From Microbispora oryzae (GTDB lineage: Bacteria > Actinomycetota > Actinomycetes > Streptosporangiales > Streptosporangiaceae), in NCBI RefSeq assembly GCF_017896165.1, contig NZ_JAFCNB010000016.1, positions 62,001 through 126,000 of the forward strand: a DNA stretch of 64,000 bases. Direction: 5' to 3'. This document shows positions 1 to 8,596 of the stretch, piece after piece. How positions within the stretch are numbered: position 1 is the stretch's first letter; each line of letters opens with the position of its first letter. The position numbers were made by a program, and so were the translations under genes. The notes under the pieces are model-generated. The model worked only from the letters and a program-made list of their open reading frames with translations. It searched no databases and had not been told where the DNA came from.

Positions 1-1251
1 GGCGTCAGCGTGTGCGCCGGCCCCACGATGGACAACCAGATCCTGCGTGACCTGTTCAACGGCTGCGCCAAGGCCAGCCAGGCGCTCGGCGTCGACGCCG
101 ACTTCCGGACACAGGTGCTGGCCGCCCGCGACCGGCTGGCCCCGATGAAGGTCGGCTCGCGCGGCAACATCCAGGAGTGGCTGTACGACTGGGTGGAGAC
201 CGAGCAGAACCACCGGCACATCTCCCACCTCTACGGTCTGCACCCGAGCAACCAGATCACCAAGCGCGGCACCCCGTCGCTTTACACCGCGGCCCGGCGG
301 ACCCTGGAGCTCCGCGGCGACGACGGCACCGGCTGGTCGCTCGCCTGGAAGATCAACTACTGGGCCCGGATGGAGGAGGGCACGCGGGCGCACGACCTGA
401 TCCGCCTCCTGGTGACGACCGCCCGGCTCGCGCCGAACATGTTCGACCTGCACCCGCCGTTCCAGATCGACGGCAACTTCGGCGCCACGTCCGGCATCGC
501 GGAGATGCTGCTGCAGAGCCACAACGGCGAGCTGAACGTGCTGCCTGCGCTGCCGGCGGCCTGGGGGAGCGGGAAGGTGCAGGGCCTGCGCGGCCGCGGC
601 GGCTACACCGTGGGCACCACCTGGAGCTCAGGCGCGGCCACCGAGATCCTCATCGCGTTCGACCGCGCCGGCACGGTCAACGTGCGCAACCGGATGTTCA
701 CCGGGACCTATCAGGTGGTCGACGCCGACACCGGTGACGCCGTCACGGTCACCAAGCCGGAGAGCGACGTCATCGCGCTGACCGGCCAGGCCGGCCGTAC
801 GTACCGCATGACGGGGACCGGCACGCCGCCGCCCGCCACGAGCTACGTGCGGATCGCCAACGTCAGCTCCGGCTTGGTCCTGGACAGCGGCGGCAACGTC
901 GCCTCCGGGTCGAACCTCAAGCAGTGGAACTGGGACGGCAGCAACAACCTGCAGTGGCAGCTCGTCGACCTGGGCGGCGGCTGGTACCGCATCGTCAACC
1001 GGACCAACGGCATGGTCGCCGACAGCTGGGGCAACACCGCCAACGGCGCCGTCTGCCGCCAGTCGGCCTGGAACGGCGGCAACAACCAGCAGTGGCGCCT
1101 GAACAACACCGGCAACGGCCGCTACCAGATCATCAACCGTGGCACCGGCACCGCCCTCGACGGCATGGGCAGCACCACCGCCGGTTCCACCGTGGGCATG
1201 TGGACGCCCAACACCAACACCAACAACCTGTGGACCATCACGAACCTGTGA
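1..1251 (+). CDS. GH95 alpha-L-fucosidase, 3' part, with C-terminal ricin-like lectin domain
   Basis: Open from base 1, so the N-terminal part lies outside the window. The first ~210 residues match the catalytic core of family GH95 (1,2-alpha-L-fucosidases), including the [12 protein letters not shown] stretch and the [16 protein letters not shown] signature, followed by a beta-sandwich. The last ~135 residues form a ricin-type beta-trefoil with three QxW-like repeats (LQWQL, QQWRL, NLWTI), a carbohydrate-binding module that usually anchors secreted enzymes to glycans. The expected role is removal of terminal fucose or related sugars from plant or host polysaccharides outside the cell, but the signal peptide cannot be seen. 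It is convergent with the GH3 gene and separated from it by a strong hairpin. Family assignment is firm; substrate is inferred. Confidence 0.88.
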   Translation, partial: GVSVCAGPTMDNQILRDLFNGCAKASQALGVDADFRTQVLAARDRLAPMKVGSRGNIQEWLYDWVETEQNHRHISHLYGLHPSNQITKRGTPSLYTAARRTLELRGDDGTGWSLAWKINYWARMEEGTRAHDLIRLLVTTARLAPNMFDLHPPFQIDGNFGATSGIAEMLLQSHNGELNVLPALPAAWGSGKVQGLRGRGGYTVGTTWSSGAATEILIAFDRAGTVNVRNRMFTGTYQVVDADTGDAVTVTKPESDVIALTGQAGRTYRMTGTGTPPPATSYVRIANVSSGLVLDSGGNVASGSNLKQWNWDGSNNLQWQLVDLGGGWYRIVNRTNGMVADSWGNTANGAVCRQSAWNGGNNQQWRLNNTGNGRYQIINRGTGTALDGMGSTTAGSTVGMWTPNTNTNNLWTITNL

Positions 1252-1287
1252 CGGACGGCCGGTGACCCGCCGGCCCGACCCGGGAGT

Positions 1288-1328
1288 GCCGGGCCCCGCC
1301 TCGGGGGATTCCGACGGCGGGGCCCGGC
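1288..1328. terminator. Bidirectional intrinsic terminator between convergent GH95 and GH3 genes
   Basis: A perfect 13-bp GC-only inverted repeat (GCCGGGCCCCGCC at 1288-1300 and its complement at 1316-1328) with a 15-nt loop fills the space between the GH95 stop and the GH3 stop at 1329. There is no U-tract, as is usual in high-GC actinomycetes. The symmetric position fits termination from both sides. Confidence 0.8.
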
Positions 1329-3725
1329 TCAGTCCTGGACGTCCGCCGAGGTGACCGTCGCGCGCATGACCCGGTCGAAGCCGACGCGGCGGCGCGGCCC
1401 GGCCATGGTGACGACCGCGGTGTGGCGGATGTCCGCGCTCGAGGCGCCCACACGGAGCTCGACCCGGCCGGGGTCGACCTGACGGTGACCCGCGGCGCCG
1501 GTGTAGGAGGTCTGGTCGGCGTGCAGGGTGACGCTGACCCGGCGGCTCTGGCCGGGGAGCAGGTCGACGCGTGGCGCGGCCAGGAGCGTCTGGACCGGCC
1601 TGGCGACCTCGGCGACGGGGTCGTGCAGGTAGATCTGGACCACCTCGGAGACCGCGTGCGGGGCGGAGTTGCGCAGGGTGACGTGCACGTCGAAGGTGCC
1701 GTCGGTCGGCCACTCGCGCGTGGTGTCGGCGGTGACGACGGTCCACGCGGGCGGGGCGTAGGACAGGCCGTGGCCGAAGGGGAAAAGCGGGGTGGGGTCG
1801 ACGGAGCTGACCTCGTTCGGCCGGGCGAGCGGCGACGCCAGGTAGGTGGCCGGCTGCGTGCTGTCGGCGGGGAAGCTGACCGGCAGCCGTCCGGAGGGGT
1901 CGGCGCGGCCGGACAGGACGTCGGCCAGAGCGGCCGCGCCCTCCTCGCCGGGGAAGAACCCGCACACGATTGCGGCCAGGCGGCCGGACTGCCGGGACAG
2001 GTCGTACGGGCGGCCGGACAGCAGTACCAGCACGACCGGGGTGCCGGTGTCCAGAAGCGCCTCCAGCAGGTCCTCCTGCCGCCCGGGCAGGCTCAGTGTG
2101 ACCGCGTCGCAGCCCTCGCCCGAGGTGCCGCCGCCGAAGAGCCCGGCCTGGTCGCCCAGGACGGCGACGCACACGTCGGCCGCGGCGGCCGCCCGGGCCG
2201 CGGCGGCGATGCCCTCGTCATCGCCGCCGACGACCGGGCAGCCCTGCTCATGGACGACGGAGTAGCCGGCGGCGTCGGACCGCAGCGCGTCCAGCAGAGT
2301 CGGGACGCGGACGCCCATGGCCAGATCGGGGTGGTGGACGCCGACGTGCAGGGGGAAGGAGTAGCAGCCCATCATGGCGTGCGGGGTGTCGGCGCGCGGG
2401 CCGACGACGGCCAGCCGGGTGGCGGGCGGCAGGGGCAGCGTGCCGGTGTTGCTCAGCAGCACGATCGAGCGGCGGGCCACCTCGGCGGCCAGCGCGCGCT
2501 CGGCCGGCCCGTCCAGCGCGCCGTCCAGTGGCCGGCCCACTTCCTCGGGGTGTCCGTCCGACGCCTCGTCGCCCGACTCGGCGAGGATGGGCGGCTCGGG
2601 ACTCCAGTCCTGGTCGAGCAGGCCCAGGCGGCACTTCTGCAGCAGGACACGGCGGAGGGCGCGGTCGACGAGGGCGGGGTCGATCGCACCGCTCTCGATC
2701 GCCTCGGCCAGCGGGGAGCCGAAGCAGTTGACCGTGGGCAGCTCGACGTCGATGCCCGCGGTCAGCGCCAGGCGCGCGGCGTCGGCGGGCGACTCGGCCA
2801 CGTTGTGCAGAGTCTGCAGGAAGGCCACGGAGAAGTAGTCGGCCACGACGGTGCCGGTGAAGCCGTACTCGGTGCGCAGCAGGTCACTCAGCAGGGTGGG
2901 GTCGGCGGCCACGGGCAGGCCGTCGATGTCGGTGTAGGAGTTCATGACCGAGTCCACCCCGGCGCGCAGGGCCATCTCGAACGGCGGGAGCAGGACGTCG
3001 GCGATCTCGCGGGGCCCGGCCGAGACGGGGGCCAGGTTACGGCCCGCCTTGGAGGCCGAGTAGCCGACGAAGTGCTTGAGCGTCGCGATGATCCCGGCCG
3101 ACTGCAGGCCCCGGATGTAGGCGGTGGCGATGGTGCCGACCAGCAGCGGGTCCTCGCCGATGGTCTCCTCCACCCGGCCCCAGCGCAGGTCGCGGGCGAC
3201 GTCCAGCACGGGGGCGAGCCCCTGGTGGACGCCCAGCCGGGCCATCGTGGCGCCGATCTGGGCGCCCATGCGCTCGATCAGTTCGGGGTCGAAGGTGGCG
3301 CCCCAGCACAGGGGGGACGGGTAGACGGAGGCCGTCCACGCCGCCAGCCCGGTCAGGCACTCCTCATGCACGAGCGCGGGGATGCCCCAGCGGCCCGCGG
3401 CGACGATCTCCCGCTGCGCCTTGGCCAGAGTCGCCGCCCCCGTACGCGGCTCCACGGGCGCGGTCCCGAACGGCCGGGTCAGCTGGCCGATCCCCGCCCT
3501 GATCAGTTCCTCCCATTCGACCGGCAGCCGCGCGAACTCGTGCTGGTGCGGCGCCATCTGGCCGTCGGCGTTGTCGATGCCCACCCATACGCCGTACAGC
3601 TGCGCGATCTTCTCGGCCGGGCTCATCCGGGCCATCAGCGCCTCGACCCGCTCCTCATCGGGAACGCCGCTGTCCCGCCACAGCTCCGACGACGCGTCCG
3701 TGCTCACAACCACGCTGCTCTCCAC
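1329..3725 (-). CDS. GH3 beta-glycosidase (beta-glucosidase/beta-xylosidase type)
   Basis: 798 residues with the three-part GH3 architecture: TIM barrel (~25-370) with KHFVGY at 217-222 and the nucleophile Asp296 in VVADYFSV, an alpha/beta sandwich (~410-640), and a C-terminal fibronectin-III-like domain (~680-790). The start MESSVVV has no signal peptide, so the enzyme probably acts in the cytosol on imported oligosaccharides. Substrate (xylo- versus gluco-oligosaccharide) cannot be read from sequence; the GH10 xylanase just upstream on the same strand favours xylan use. The 400-bp upstream region carries GAAA-N2-TTTC inverted repeats typical of LacI-family control of xylanolytic genes. Confidence 0.9.
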   Translation of the reverse strand: MESSVVVSTDASSELWRDSGVPDEERVEALMARMSPAEKIAQLYGVWVGIDNADGQMAPHQHEFARLPVEWEELIRAGIGQLTRPFGTAPVEPRTGAATLAKAQREIVAAGRWGIPALVHEECLTGLAAWTASVYPSPLCWGATFDPELIERMGAQIGATMARLGVHQGLAPVLDVARDLRWGRVEETIGEDPLLVGTIATAYIRGLQSAGIIATLKHFVGYSASKAGRNLAPVSAGPREIADVLLPPFEMALRAGVDSVMNSYTDIDGLPVAADPTLLSDLLRTEYGFTGTVVADYFSVAFLQTLHNVAESPADAARLALTAGIDVELPTVNCFGSPLAEAIESGAIDPALVDRALRRVLLQKCRLGLLDQDWSPEPPILAESGDEASDGHPEEVGRPLDGALDGPAERALAAEVARRSIVLLSNTGTLPLPPATRLAVVGPRADTPHAMMGCYSFPLHVGVHHPDLAMGVRVPTLLDALRSDAAGYSVVHEQGCPVVGGDDEGIAAAARAAAAADVCVAVLGDQAGLFGGGTSGEGCDAVTLSLPGRQEDLLEALLDTGTPVVLVLLSGRPYDLSRQSGRLAAIVCGFFPGEEGAAALADVLSGRADPSGRLPVSFPADSTQPATYLASPLARPNEVSSVDPTPLFPFGHGLSYAPPAWTVVTADTTREWPTDGTFDVHVTLRNSAPHAVSEVVQIYLHDPVAEVARPVQTLLAAPRVDLLPGQSRRVSVTLHADQTSYTGAAGHRQVDPGRVELRVGASSADIRHTAVVTMAGPRRRVGFDRVMRATVTSADVQD

Positions 3726-3891
3726 TGAAGTCGACGAGTGCGTACGACCGGGTTCGCGGCCCGGCGACCGCCGGGCGCGCCCCGGCCGTACCGGTCGCGA
3801 CGCGGGCCCGGCGACCGTTATCGGCGCTCCCGCCGAGGAGGGGCGGGAGCACCGCCGGGACCGCCTGTCGCACAGGGTCTCAAGGTGGCGC

Positions 3892-3903
3892 CGAAAATTT
3901 TCG
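3892..3903. promoter_or_regulatory. LacI-type operator candidate upstream of GH3
   Basis: CGAAAATTTTCG is a perfect 12-bp palindrome about 170 bp upstream of the GH3 start, in an A+T-rich patch. GAAA-N-TTTC inverted repeats are known in front of Streptomyces xylanase genes and bind LacI-family repressors. Function here is inferred. Confidence 0.5.
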
Positions 3904-4091
3904 AAAAAATTATGAAACTTGATGGCTCGTGGAGCAACTTAGACGGCTGGTCGAAGCACGTCAAGGGTGAGATGACTCTCCGGTGTCATCCGATGTGGTG
4001 ATCCCGGCCCGGGGCGGAGCGCGCGCCCGCCCCGGCGGTCCGCGGCTTGGACGGGCTCGGAGCCTCTCGAAACGTCCCCCGAAAACAGTCG

Positions 4092-4103
4092 CGAAAGGTT
4101 TCG
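4092..4103. promoter_or_regulatory. Second LacI-type operator candidate, 3' of GH10
   Basis: CGAAAGGTTTCG has CGAAA/TTTCG arms around GG. Extra CGAAA half-sites lie at about 4068 and 4079. It resembles the palindrome at 3892 and those upstream of the LacI gene at 48509. Confidence 0.4.
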
Positions 4104-4125
4104 GGGCCAGGTCTCGGGGCGACGG

Positions 4126-5361
4126 TCAGAGGGCGGCCGCCACGCTCACCTCGCCGGCCGCCTCCAGTTGGAAGACCGCGCTCCGCCCGGCCGCCGACAC
4201 CTCGTAGTCGCCCAGGAAACCGCTGAAACGTACGCGGCCCTCGGCGTCGGTCGCCAGCGTCGTCGGCGGCACCCACCACTCCTCTTTGACCAGTGAGCGC
4301 AGCGCGTCGTACGCGGGCTTGGGCGTGCCGTCCGCGCGGACGAACCCGCCCGGGGCGCCGAGCCAGCCCCCGTCGGTGAAGCCCCAGTAGGTGGCGGCCG
4401 CCACGGCCGGGTGCGACAGCAGCGTCCGGTAGTGCCGGGCGATCTCGTCGGCCTGCCGGGCCTCGCCCTCGGGCGTGGTCGGCCACTCGGGGATCTGGTA
4501 GTCGTTCAGATCGACGATGTCCTCCGGCATCAGATGCCCCGACACGATCGTCGTCTCGGTGAAGTGGATCGGCAGCCCGTACCGGGCGAAGCGGTCGATG
4601 ACGGCGAGGGTCTTCTCCTCACCCCAGTAGCCCTGGTGCATGTGGCTCTGCAGGCCGAGCGCGTCGATCCGGACGCCCGCCTCCAGGAGTCCCTCGATCA
4701 GGCACTCGTACGCGGCCGACATGTCGAAGTCGTTGAGCAGCAGCGTCGCCGAGGGATCCCCCTCGCGGGCCGCCTCGAAGAGCATCCTGACCATCGGAAT
4801 GCGGCCCATCTCCCGGCAGAGGCGGGTGATGCCGTTGTCGTACTTGTCGAAGATCGGCATGATGACGACCTCGTTGACCACGTCCCACATGTCGACGACT
4901 CCGGCGAAGCCGGTCGTCTCCCGCTTGATCCTCGCCACCTGTTCGCGGGCGATCTCGTCGGTGGGCAGGTCCTTCAGCCAGTCGGCCGTCACGGTGTGCC
5001 AGGCCAGGGGGTGGCCCTTGACCAGGCGGCCGCGCTCCTTGAACCAGCGCGCGAGCGCGAGCGTCCGCTCGGTCTCCGGCCGGCCGCGCACCGGCTCGAA
5101 CCAGCCCCAGTAGAAGGGCAGCGTGGCGAAGTTGAAGAGTTCCAGGAACAGGCTCGCGAGCCGCTCGTCCTGCGGCACGGCGGGGTCGTCGCCATTGGGG
5201 TCACCGGTGGAGGGCACCAGGTCGCCGCCCGTGCAGCCGAACAGGAACCGGTGGTCGCGCTGGGCGACGACCACCTCCCGTCCCGTGAACGGCGCCCCGT
5301 CCACGGTGACGGTGAGGGTGGCGTCGGCGATGCGGTGCGTCAGGCGGGGGTGTGAAGTCAT
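4126..5361 (-). CDS. GH10 endo-1,4-beta-xylanase-like protein
   Basis: 411 residues from ATG 5361; longer in-frame readings run into the upstream gene and lack homology. The TIM barrel shows the GH10 acid/base Glu164 in MWDVVNEV and the nucleophile Glu269 in IHFTETTI, plus the conserved HPLAWHT at ~117-123. A ~45-residue beta-rich tail follows the barrel. There is no signal peptide, so it may cleave imported xylo-oligosaccharides rather than polymer, although non-classical export cannot be excluded. It is on the same strand as GH3 but 400 bp away, so the two are probably co-regulated rather than one tight operon. It is divergent from the SpoOM gene with ~100 bp between starts. Confidence 0.85.
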   Translation of the reverse strand: MTSHPRLTHRIADATLTVTVDGAPFTGREVVVAQRDHRFLFGCTGGDLVPSTGDPNGDDPAVPQDERLASLFLELFNFATLPFYWGWFEPVRGRPETERTLALARWFKERGRLVKGHPLAWHTVTADWLKDLPTDEIAREQVARIKRETTGFAGVVDMWDVVNEVVIMPIFDKYDNGITRLCREMGRIPMVRMLFEAAREGDPSATLLLNDFDMSAAYECLIEGLLEAGVRIDALGLQSHMHQGYWGEEKTLAVIDRFARYGLPIHFTETTIVSGHLMPEDIVDLNDYQIPEWPTTPEGEARQADEIARHYRTLLSHPAVAAATYWGFTDGGWLGAPGGFVRADGTPKPAYDALRSLVKEEWWVPPTTLATDAEGRVRFSGFLGDYEVSAAGRSAVFQLEAAGEVSVAAAL

Positions 5362-5464
5362 GCCGCCATTGTGCGGCGGACTCCGCCGGGCGGAGGGGAA
5401 CCCGATCACACCGCCGCCCGTTGCCCCCGTGAACGCGCCGGCACGGGTCGAGGAGGAGAACCGG

Positions 5465-6235
5465 ATGTTCCGGAGGTTGATGGCCGCATTCGGGGCCGGG
5501 GTCGAGGTCGACACGGTGCTGGGCGCCGCGCAGGTGCGCCCGGGGCAGAGCCTGCGGGGTGAGGTCCGCCTGCGGGGCGGCTCGTCCGACTACAAGGTGG
5601 AGGGCATCACCGTCGACCTCACCGCCGTCGTCGAGGTCGAGCACGGCGACAGCGAGCACCACGCGACCTACACCTTCCAGAGGTCCAGGGTCTCGGGGCC
5701 GTTCGAGCTGCGGTCGGGGGAGGCCCGCGCGCTGCCGTTCGAGATCGCGATCCCCTGGGAGACGCCGATCAGCGCCGTCGCCGGGCGTCCGCTGCCCGGC
5801 ATGCGGCTGGGCGTGGCCACCGAGCTCGCGCTCGCCGGCGCCCTCGACAAGGGCGACCTCGACCCGCTGTTCGTCGCGCCGCTGCCGGAGCAGGATCACG
5901 TGCTCGCCGCGCTCGACCGCCTGGGGTTCCGCTTCAAGCGGGCCGATCTGGAGAACGGCAGGCTGCGGGGCTCGTCCATGCCGTTCTTCCAGGAGATCGA
6001 ATACCACGCGGGCCCGCAGTGGCGCCGCCACTTCAACGAGCTGGAGCTGACGTTTCTGGCCGGCCCGCAGTCGATGGACGTGATCCTCGAGGCCGACACG
6101 CGGGGCGGTTTCCTGACGTCGAGCCACGACGTCTACGACCGCTTCCGGGTCCACTACGGTGACCACCCCGCCACCGTCGAACGGTCGCTGCTCGAAGGCC
6201 TCGACGCGATGGCCCGCCGCCGCGGCTGGTTCTAG
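5465..6235 (+). CDS. SpoOM-family (arrestin-fold) protein
   Basis: 256 residues beginning MFRRLMAAFGAGVEVDTVL, with GAGGAGGAGAACC as a strong ribosome site just ahead, which fixes this start. The pattern of an N-terminal amphipathic helix, then VRPGQSLRGEVRLRGG and a two-lobed all-beta body, matches the SpoOM/Spo0M sporulation-control family. In Bacillus this family affects sporulation and cytoskeletal dynamics; in actinomycetes its role is largely unknown. It sits alone between the divergent xylanase and the convergent Ohr gene (1-bp gap between stops), so neighbours give no functional hint. Confidence 0.8.
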   Translation: MFRRLMAAFGAGVEVDTVLGAAQVRPGQSLRGEVRLRGGSSDYKVEGITVDLTAVVEVEHGDSEHHATYTFQRSRVSGPFELRSGEARALPFEIAIPWETPISAVAGRPLPGMRLGVATELALAGALDKGDLDPLFVAPLPEQDHVLAALDRLGFRFKRADLENGRLRGSSMPFFQEIEYHAGPQWRRHFNELELTFLAGPQSMDVILEADTRGGFLTSSHDVYDRFRVHYGDHPATVERSLLEGLDAMARRRGWF

Positions 6236-6236
6236 G

Positions 6237-6650
6237 TCACTCGATCACGAGCTCGACCGGGATGTTGCCGCGGGTGGCGTTCGAGTAGGGGCACACCTGG
6301 TGCGCGGCCTCGACCACCTTGCGGCCCTCCTCGGGGGACAGCTCGTCGGGCAGCTCGACGCGGAGCGTGACGGAGAGGCCGAAGCCGCCGGAGCCGTTCG
6401 GGTTCAGGCCCACCTCGGCGGTCACCGAGGCGTCGCCCACGTCGACTCCCAGGCGGCCGGCGACGAGACCGAGCGCGCTCGCGAAGCACGCGGAGTAGCC
6501 GGCGGCGAACAGCTGCTCGGGGTTGGTGCCCTCGCCCGTCCCGCCGAGCTCCACCGGCCGGTCGAGCCGCAGGTCCAGCTTGCCGTCCGACGAGACGGCC
6601 CGGCCGTCCCGGCCGGAGGAGGTGGCGATGCCGGTGTACAGGACGCTCAT
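6237..6650 (-). CDS. Organic hydroperoxide resistance peroxidase, Ohr/OsmC family
   Basis: 137 residues, normal length for Ohr. Both redox cysteines are present: Cys55 in AGYSACFASAL (peroxidatic) and Cys120 in HQVCPYSNATRG (resolving). Ohr enzymes reduce organic hydroperoxides to alcohols in the cytosol using lipoyl-dependent electrons. It is divergent from a TetR gene, and two mirror-image 14-bp inverted repeats lie between the starts, so TetR control is likely. This differs from the classical MarR-type OhrR control of ohr genes. Confidence 0.92.
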   Translation of the reverse strand: MSVLYTGIATSSGRDGRAVSSDGKLDLRLDRPVELGGTGEGTNPEQLFAAGYSACFASALGLVAGRLGVDVGDASVTAEVGLNPNGSGGFGLSVTLRVELPDELSPEEGRKVVEAAHQVCPYSNATRGNIPVELVIE

Positions 6651-6669
6651 GACTGCTCCTCAACGTGCT

Positions 6670-6723
6670 AGACAGACCTGTCTGTTCTGTCGTGCTGGGA
6701 TCAGAGACTAGACAGGTCTGTCT
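6670..6723. promoter_or_regulatory. Paired TetR operators in the ohr-tetR divergent promoter
   Basis: AGACAGACCTGTCT (6670-6683) and AGACAGGTCTGTCT (6710-6723) share 6-bp arms AGACAG/CTGTCT and are exact reverse complements of each other, centred 40 bp apart. The second site ends 14 bp before the TetR start codon. A TANNNT box (TACCGT, 6726-6731) 7 bp ahead of ATG 6738 suggests a leaderless tetR transcript, so occupancy of site 2 would block it. Confidence 0.75.
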
Positions 6724-6737
6724 GGTACCGTCAAGTC

Positions 6738-7343
6738 ATGAGTGCCATCGTCGCCGGAACCCCTCGCAAGACGGCTTCGCCCCCCAGACGGCGCATTCTC
6801 GACACCGCCGCCGCCCTCTTCTACGCGGAGGGCATCCGGGCGGTGGGGATCGATCGCATCATCACCGAGGCGGGGGTCGCGAAGGCGACCTTCTACCACC
6901 ACTTCCCCACGAAGGACCTGCTGGTCGTCGCCTACCTCGAGGAGATGAGCCTCCAGCAGCGGGCGGCCGCCCAGGCGCTCGGCGCGAACGCGCTGACCGC
7001 CGGGGAACGGCTGCTGCGCGTGTTCGACGTGCTGGGGGAGATCGCCTGCGGTCCCGGGTTCCGCGGCTGCGCCTTCGTCAACGCCGCCGCCGAGTATCCC
7101 GACCCGGAGCATCCGGTACGGCGGACCGTGGCCGGGCACCGGGCGTGGTTCCGCGGGCTGATGGAGGAACTGCTGACGGAGATGGGCCGCCCGGACGCCG
7201 CCGTCACGGCGGGCATCCTCGTCCTGCTCCGGGACGGCATGGTGGCGGGCGCCGCGCTCGACGACGCCGCCGAGGCGCGGAGCCGGACCCGCGTCGCGAT
7301 CACGCGCGTTCTCGCCGCACCGGCCGAGGCCGCCGCGTCCTGA
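6738..7343 (+). CDS. TetR/AcrR family repressor (probable autoregulator and ohr regulator)
   Basis: 201 residues. The N-terminal TetR helix-turn-helix (~18-64) reads RRILDTAAALFYAEGIRAVG then VAKATFYHHFPTKDLL; the C-terminal all-helical part is the ligand and dimer domain. No ribosome site precedes ATG 6738, consistent with a leaderless message. Its operator pair overlaps its own promoter and that of ohr. The ligand is unknown; an organic peroxide or electrophile is a guess from the neighbour. It ends 32 bp from the convergent metal-exporter gene. Confidence 0.9.
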   Translation: MSAIVAGTPRKTASPPRRRILDTAAALFYAEGIRAVGIDRIITEAGVAKATFYHHFPTKDLLVVAYLEEMSLQQRAAAQALGANALTAGERLLRVFDVLGEIACGPGFRGCAFVNAAAEYPDPEHPVRRTVAGHRAWFRGLMEELLTEMGRPDAAVTAGILVLLRDGMVAGAALDDAAEARSRTRVAITRVLAAPAEAAAS

Positions 7344-7375
7344 CCCGTCCCAGCCGTCCGGGCGCGTGAAGGGTG

Positions 7376-8494
7376 TCAGGCCGCCCGGTGATCGGCGAGC
7401 AGGGCGTGGTGGTCCACGCCCTCCGGCGGGTGCGGATCGGCGTGCACGACCGCTGCGGTGAGCCGCGGGATGGCGTGCATCAGCCCGTGCTCGGCCGCCA
7501 CCGCGACCCGGTGGGCCTCCACCGCCGTGGCGCCGGCGTCGACGACGACGTCGCACTCGGCCCGGAGCCGGTGACCGATCCAGCGCAGCCGCACCTGCCC
7601 GACGCCGAGCACGCCCGCGGTGGCCAGCAGCGTCGTCTCCGCCCGCTCGACCAGCTCGGGGTCGACCGCGTCCATGAGCCGCCGCCACACCTCCAGGGCC
7701 GCCTGCCGCAGGACGGCGAGGATCGCGACGGTGATGAGAAGACCCACCAGCGGGTCGGCCCAGCGCAGCCCGGCCGCCGCACCGGCGGCGCCCAGCAGCA
7801 CGGCGAGCGAGGCGAACCCGTCGGTGCGCGCGTGCAGGCCGTCCGCCACCAGCGCGCCCGACCCGATGGCCCGGCCCACTCGGATCCGATACCTCGCCAC
7901 CAGTTCGTTGCCCGCGAACCCGACGAGGGCGGCCCCCGCCACGGCCCCCAGATTCGACACCTCCTGCGGGTGCAGCAGGCGGACGATCGCGGCGTACGCG
8001 GCGGCCGCCGAGGAGGCGGCGATGGCCAGGACGATCACGATCCCGGCGAGGTCCTCGGCCCGTCCGTACCCGTACGTGTAGCGGCGGTTCGGCGGGCGGC
8101 GCCCGAGCAGGAACGCGATCCCGAGCGGGACCGCCGTCAGCGCGTCGACGGCGTTGTGCAGGGTGTCGCCGAGAAGCGCGATCGACCCGGAGATCGCGAC
8201 CACGGCCGCCTGGAGGGCGGTCGTCGCCCCGAGTCCGGTCAGGGACACCCACAGGGCCCGCATGCCGCGCGCGGACGCCTCCACGGACGCGTCCACCTTG
8301 TCGGCGGGCGCGTGGGAGTGCGGGCGGAGGAGATGGCGCGCCCGCCCCAGGATTCCGGCGCCGTGCTCCCGGTGCCCGTGCCCGTGCCCGTGGTCGTGCC
8401 CGTGCCCGTGCCCGTGCCCGTGGTCGTGCCCATGGTCGTGGTCGTGGCCGTGGGTGTGCGCATCGTGGTGGTGGCCCGTCCGCTGTCGGCTCAT
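7376..8494 (-). CDS. CDF-family divalent cation exporter with His-rich N-terminus
   Basis: 372 residues from ATG 8494; an in-frame GTG at 8530 would add 12 residues. The first ~60 residues contain about 20 His in HGHDHG repeats, a metal-buffering segment typical of zinc CDF transporters. Six transmembrane helices follow (~85-290) with the HTRTD- and DTLHN-type metal-site motifs (LLGDTLHNAVDAL, DGLHARTDGFASL), then the cytoplasmic dimer domain. Predicted to export Zn2+, Co2+ or Ni2+ in exchange for protons. The DNA for the His tail is a GTGCCC/GTGGTC-type repeat and may be prone to slippage. Confidence 0.9.
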   Translation of the reverse strand: MSRQRTGHHHDAHTHGHDHDHGHDHGHGHGHGHDHGHGHGHREHGAGILGRARHLLRPHSHAPADKVDASVEASARGMRALWVSLTGLGATTALQAAVVAISGSIALLGDTLHNAVDALTAVPLGIAFLLGRRPPNRRYTYGYGRAEDLAGIVIVLAIAASSAAAAYAAIVRLLHPQEVSNLGAVAGAALVGFAGNELVARYRIRVGRAIGSGALVADGLHARTDGFASLAVLLGAAGAAAGLRWADPLVGLLITVAILAVLRQAALEVWRRLMDAVDPELVERAETTLLATAGVLGVGQVRLRWIGHRLRAECDVVVDAGATAVEAHRVAVAAEHGLMHAIPRLTAAVVHADPHPPEGVDHHALLADHRAA

Positions 8495-8596
8495 GAGCCC
8501 AACAATGCCGCGCGAAACCCGCTGCGGCACCTCGACAACAGCGCCGCCGCCGCTGTTGCGAACGCCTCGCGACGGCGGTGCGGCGCTGACGGGCCG

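Larger units (their letters stand above)
3726..4125. other. 400-bp non-coding region between GH10 and GH3 genes
   Basis: No convincing gene. The stretch 3890-3930 is unusually A+T-rich for this window and includes an operator-like palindrome; a second cluster of GAAA/TTTC half-sites lies at 4066-4106. It most likely holds the GH3 promoter (reading left) and its operators, and the 3' trailer of the GH10 transcript. Confidence 0.5.

Noticed and set aside
1422-3728. 768-codon open frame on the plus strand
   Set aside because: It is antisense to the GH3 gene, has no recognisable domains and a composition (Gly/Arg/Gln/Val) expected of a shadow frame in GC-rich coding DNA.
8371-8460. Non-coding GTGCCC/GTGGTC repeat
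   Set aside because: On the minus strand these bases encode the His/Gly/Asp-rich tail of the CDF exporter in frame, so they are coding.
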